Below, piece after piece: positions 61,419-64,000 of a DNA stretch of 64,000 nucleotides. This stretch comes from Ahniella sp. (GTDB lineage Bacteria; Pseudomonadota; Gammaproteobacteria; Xanthomonadales; Ahniellaceae), in NCBI GenBank assembly GCA_016712105.1, contig JADJRU010000001.1:186001-250000 (forward strand), written 5' to 3'. Each line of letters begins with the position of its first letter. Position 1 is the first letter of the stretch. The translations under genes were made by a program, and so were the position numbers. Below the pieces are notes generated by a model. That model had not been told where the DNA came from and searched no databases. It was given only the letters and a program-made list of their open reading frames with translations.

Positions 61419-62327
61419 ATGAGCGGTTTACGGTACCCGTCCATGTCGCTCCCAGGCTTCGCGTTCCAGTCCCGCCATTTCACGCACGCAAATGGCCTCA
61501 AGCAGCACTTCATTGACGAGGGCTCCGGCAGCCCCGTCCTGATGCTGCATGGCAATCCGTCCTGGAGTTATTACTACCGGCGGATGATCTCGGCGCTCCG
61601 TGACACGCATCGGTGTATCGTGCCCGACCACATCGGGATGGGCTGGTCCGACAAACCCGGTGATGATCGCTACAGCTATCGGCTGCAGCAGCGTGTCGCC
61701 GATCTGGATGCGCTGATGGATCATGTGATCCGCGATCTCGGTGCACCCGAAACCGGCTGGACGCTGATCGTGCACGACTGGGGCGGGATGATCGGTTTTG
61801 CACATGCCGTGCGCCACGCCCACCGGTTCTCGAAACTGGTCGTGCTGAACACCGGTGCGTTCACGAATCCCAAAGCCCTGAAGCTGCCGTTTACGCTCAG
61901 GCTTGGCCGGGACTCGCGTATTGGCGCGTTCCTGATCCGTGGCTTCAACGCGTTTGCGCGCGGCGCGATCCGCTACGGCACGCTGCGTCGCATGGATCCG
62001 GCCGAACGCGCTGCGCTGTTGTCGCCTTATGACTCCTGGGCGAACCGAATCAGCACCGCGCGTTTTGTGCAGGACATTCCGTTGACCGAAGCCGATCCGG
62101 GATATGCCCTGATCCGCGACACGTCCGAGCAGCTCAAGGTGTTTGCCGACACGCCGATGCAGATTCATTGGGGCCGGCATGACTTCGTGTTCGATGATGC
62201 GTTCCTGGCCGAGTGGCAACGCCGGTTCCCGAACGCCGCCACCACGGTCTACGAAGATGCCGGGCATTACGTACTGGAAGACGCACACGAGCGCATCACG
62301 CCGGCAGTACGTGCCTTTCTCGGCTGA
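61419..62327 (+). CDS. OleB-like alpha/beta hydrolase (haloalkane dehalogenase family)
   Basis: A 302-residue enzyme. The oxyanion loop HGNPSWSYYYRRM, nucleophile elbow HDWGGMIGFAHAVR (aspartate nucleophile), and the histidine region EDAGHYVLEDAHERI are of the haloalkane dehalogenase type. The segment RCIVPDHIGMGWSDKPGDDR and the full pattern resemble OleB, which decarboxylates beta-lactones in olefinic hydrocarbon synthesis. OleA, OleC and OleD are not adjacent, so this function is not established. Starts at 61419 or 61443 (MSLPGFAFQSRHF). Confidence 0.82.
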   Translation: MSGLRYPSMSLPGFAFQSRHFTHANGLKQHFIDEGSGSPVLMLHGNPSWSYYYRRMISALRDTHRCIVPDHIGMGWSDKPGDDRYSYRLQQRVADLDALMDHVIRDLGAPETGWTLIVHDWGGMIGFAHAVRHAHRFSKLVVLNTGAFTNPKALKLPFTLRLGRDSRIGAFLIRGFNAFARGAIRYGTLRRMDPAERAALLSPYDSWANRISTARFVQDIPLTEADPGYALIRDTSEQLKVFADTPMQIHWGRHDFVFDDAFLAEWQRRFPNAATTVYEDAGHYVLEDAHERITPAVRAFLG

Positions 62328-62471
62328 TCCGGATACTGCGCGGGCCAAGGAACTATTTCCCTCCGTACTGATCGAAGCACGTCGCCTGACGTATTCCGTG
62401 CGCTTTCACCGAGTATCGGGACGATGGACTGGCAATACCCGAACCCGGCACTCCCCCTACGGAAATTGGCG

Positions 62472-63146
62472 ATGATCAGCATCAAGGACGTGGAAAAGAC
62501 CTACCTTCAGGGTGGCAACATCATTCGCGCGCTGGCCGGAGTGACTCTGGATATTCGCGCCGGAGAGCACGTCGCGATCCTTGGCCCCTCAGGTTCCGGC
62601 AAATCAACCTTGCTCAACGTGCTGGGCGCACTGGACCATCCGGATCGGGGCAGTTACGCCTTCGAAGGCGCGGACATCAGTCGGTACTCCGACGATGAGG
62701 CATCGACACTCCGGAATGAACGGATCGGATTCGTTTTCCAGAGTTTCCACCTGCTGCCTCGACTGACCGTACTCGAGAACGTCTTGTTGCCATTGCGCTA
62801 TTCGCGCACGGCACACCCCGACGCCCCGACGCGTGCTCGTGCACTGTTGACTCGTGTCGGGCTTGCCGACCGGATCGACCATCGACCCGGTGAGCTGTCC
62901 GGCGGCCAGATGCAGCGCGTCGCGATTGCGCGCGCCTTGCTGATGAATCCGCCTTTGCTGCTCGCCGATGAACCCACCGGCAACCTCGATTCCAAGAGTG
63001 CCACCGACGTACTGGCACTGCTCGACGAACTGAATCGCGAGGGTCAGACCCTGGTCATCGTCACGCACGATCATTCCGTGGCAGACCGCGCCAAGCGCCG
63101 GATCTATCTGCGGGACGGCCAGATCGAGCGGGAGGACCACTCATGA
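62472..63146 (+). CDS. ABC transporter ATP-binding protein (MacB/LolD type)
   Basis: A 224-residue ATPase from ATG 62472 (GGAAA upstream). Walker A GPSGSGKSTLLNVLGALD, Q-loop FVFQSFHLLPRLTVLENVLL, signature LSGGQMQRVAIARALL, Walker B LLLADEPTGNLDSKSA and H-loop VTHDHSVADRAK are all present. The TGNLD and short size fit MacB, LolD or FtsE-type ATPases that power membrane-anchored permeases. The stop overlaps the next gene start by four bases (ATGA), pairing it with a membrane-fusion protein, as in MacAB-like exporters. Confidence 0.93.
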   Translation: MISIKDVEKTYLQGGNIIRALAGVTLDIRAGEHVAILGPSGSGKSTLLNVLGALDHPDRGSYAFEGADISRYSDDEASTLRNERIGFVFQSFHLLPRLTVLENVLLPLRYSRTAHPDAPTRARALLTRVGLADRIDHRPGELSGGQMQRVAIARALLMNPPLLLADEPTGNLDSKSATDVLALLDELNREGQTLVIVTHDHSVADRAKRRIYLRDGQIEREDHS

Positions 63147-64000
63147 AAATGCTGCTTGCTGTAACCGTGTGCGCTGTGGCCTTCCCCCTTCTGTCCACAG
63201 CGGCGCAGCTGCGGCCGTACCTCACCACCGGCGAAGTCATCACCGAAGAAGCGCAGCAGATTGTCGTACCGCAATCGAACACCAATCCGGTCGTACTGCG
63301 CTCGCTTGTCGCCGACGGCGCGAAGGTGAAAGCCGGCGACGTGGTGTTGCGAATCGATCCGGGCGGCACGGCACAACAGGCTGAGCAATTGCGCACCCAA
63401 GTTGCCCAGGCGATTGCCAGAACCAACAAGGAAGTTGCCGATCTCGAGGTCAAGGCGATCGATGCCGAAACCGCCTGGGCGCAAGCCGACGCCATGTGGC
63501 GCAAAGCCAAGATCGACGGTGCCATTCCGCGTGCGCAACTCAGCGCCCTGGATGCCGATCGATACGCCGGAGAATTGGCGCGAACCGAACGCAACCGCGA
63601 ACAGCTTCAAAAGGCGCTGGATGAAGCACGGGCTGCCGTCGATCGCAAACGCGAAGACGCGCGCCTGGAGATCCGCAAACTTGAAGTCCAGCGGATCGTT
63701 GCCGACGCGCAACTTCAAGCCTCGGAAGTCAAGGCCGAGCAGGATGGCGTGTTCATCGCCGGATTCCACCCTTGGCATGGTCGTCGTTATACGTCCGGCG
63801 AGAGCGCCCAGAGCGGCTTTGTCGCCGGGCAGGTGGTGACGCCCGGAAAACACGGCATTCGTGCCTATGCTCTCGAGAACGATCGCATGGGTTTTTCGCT
63901 CGACAAACCGGTATCCATCACGATCGATGCGTTTCCCGGGCACTGGTTCAACACCCGCATCCTGCGCATCGCCGGAGCACCCGAACAACGCAAGCCATGG
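63143..64000 (+). CDS. HlyD/MacA-like membrane-fusion protein (partial, cut by window edge)
   Basis: Open to the window edge with no stop, 286 residues seen. Signal peptide MKMLLAVTVCAVAFPLLSTA. The biotinyl-lipoyl part shows VLRSLVADGAKVKAGDVVLR followed by a long charged coiled coil (about residues 78-200) and a beta-barrel portion (VKAEQDGVFIAGFHPWHGRR, VVTPGKHGIRAYALENDRMG). It is coupled to the ABC ATPase before it by an ATGA overlap, so a tripartite or MacAB-type exporter is likely; the permease should lie to the right of the window. Confidence 0.85.
   Translation, partial: MKMLLAVTVCAVAFPLLSTAAQLRPYLTTGEVITEEAQQIVVPQSNTNPVVLRSLVADGAKVKAGDVVLRIDPGGTAQQAEQLRTQVAQAIARTNKEVADLEVKAIDAETAWAQADAMWRKAKIDGAIPRAQLSALDADRYAGELARTERNREQLQKALDEARAAVDRKREDARLEIRKLEVQRIVADAQLQASEVKAEQDGVFIAGFHPWHGRRYTSGESAQSGFVAGQVVTPGKHGIRAYALENDRMGFSLDKPVSITIDAFPGHWFNTRILRIAGAPEQRKPW

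Overview
The window (about 62% GC by eye) reads as chromosome of a gammaproteobacterium in the Xanthomonadales/Lysobacterales, most like the Rhodanobacteraceae side (Dokdonella/Ahniella-like). This is inferred from gene order (pilM-N-O divergent from mrcA; tig-clpP-clpX-lon-hupB-tRNA-ppiD; wrbA-DUF2069; ppk-ppx), from protein types, and from two secreted proteins whose C-termini end in NGFE or DGFE. No prophage, plasmid, integron, insertion sequence, CRISPR or defence locus was seen.

Layout. 1-2045 (-): 5' part of the type IV pilus inner-membrane operon (pilM, pilN, partial pilO). 2262-5371 (+): PBP1A and a linked unknown gene, then a 350 bp mosaic of short palindromes. 5726-12046: acylphosphatase, a TlpA-like thioredoxin, wrbA, a DUF2069 protein, ppk1, ppx and folD. 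12087-15742: a complete TRAP transporter with a TatT lipoprotein (TPAT type). 15726-23359: DUF2785 protein, M3 oligopeptidase, cca, a DUF3034 protein with a lipoprotein haemoglobin, two small exported proteins and an EamA exporter. 23518-26151: three tandem paralogues of an unrecognised secreted family plus a DUF2333 protein. 26186-26977: dispersed and 175 bp tandem repeats. 26978-29470 (-): DUF1800-DUF1501 pair. 29611-33103: small periplasmic protein, aguA, aguB (agmatine to putrescine) and a TraB-like membrane protein. 33381-43218 (-): the protein-quality-control block (ppiD, hupB, lon, clpX, clpP, tig) with ten tRNA genes. 43659-46026: fadD and a NarL-type regulator. 46687-52569 (-): secreted metalloprotease, a broken small exported protein, a sortilin/BNR-repeat protein and a LolA-like protein. 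52847-57257: membrane protein, glnA with a sigma-54 promoter, Xaa-Pro dipeptidase, Rieske ferredoxin. 57490-61316 (-): an FG-GAP/ASPIC protein translationally coupled to a peptidase-S74-type protein. 61419-64000 (+): OleB-like hydrolase, ABC ATPase and the start of a membrane-fusion protein.

Gene integrity is the most striking general feature. At least nine genes (mrcA, ppx, DUF1501, DUF1800, lon, fadD, a small exported gene, the sortilin-like gene and a pepQ-like gene) carry frameshifts or in-frame TGA codons although conserved sequence continues on both sides. Most indels fit loss of one or two bases from a short homopolymer, and three TGA codons sit where a CGA sense codon would restore the frame. 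Several of these genes are normally important or essential, so consensus errors in the assembly look likelier than mass pseudogenisation; the DUF1800 case may be a real deletion. These loci are typed as pseudogene here only to flag the broken frame.

The best candidates for undescribed biology are the C-terminal GFE tail shared by two unrelated exported proteins, the S74-type/FG-GAP overlapping pair, the triplicated C-x14-C secreted family, the lipoprotein haemoglobin with DUF3034, and the families of palindromic intergenic repeats.
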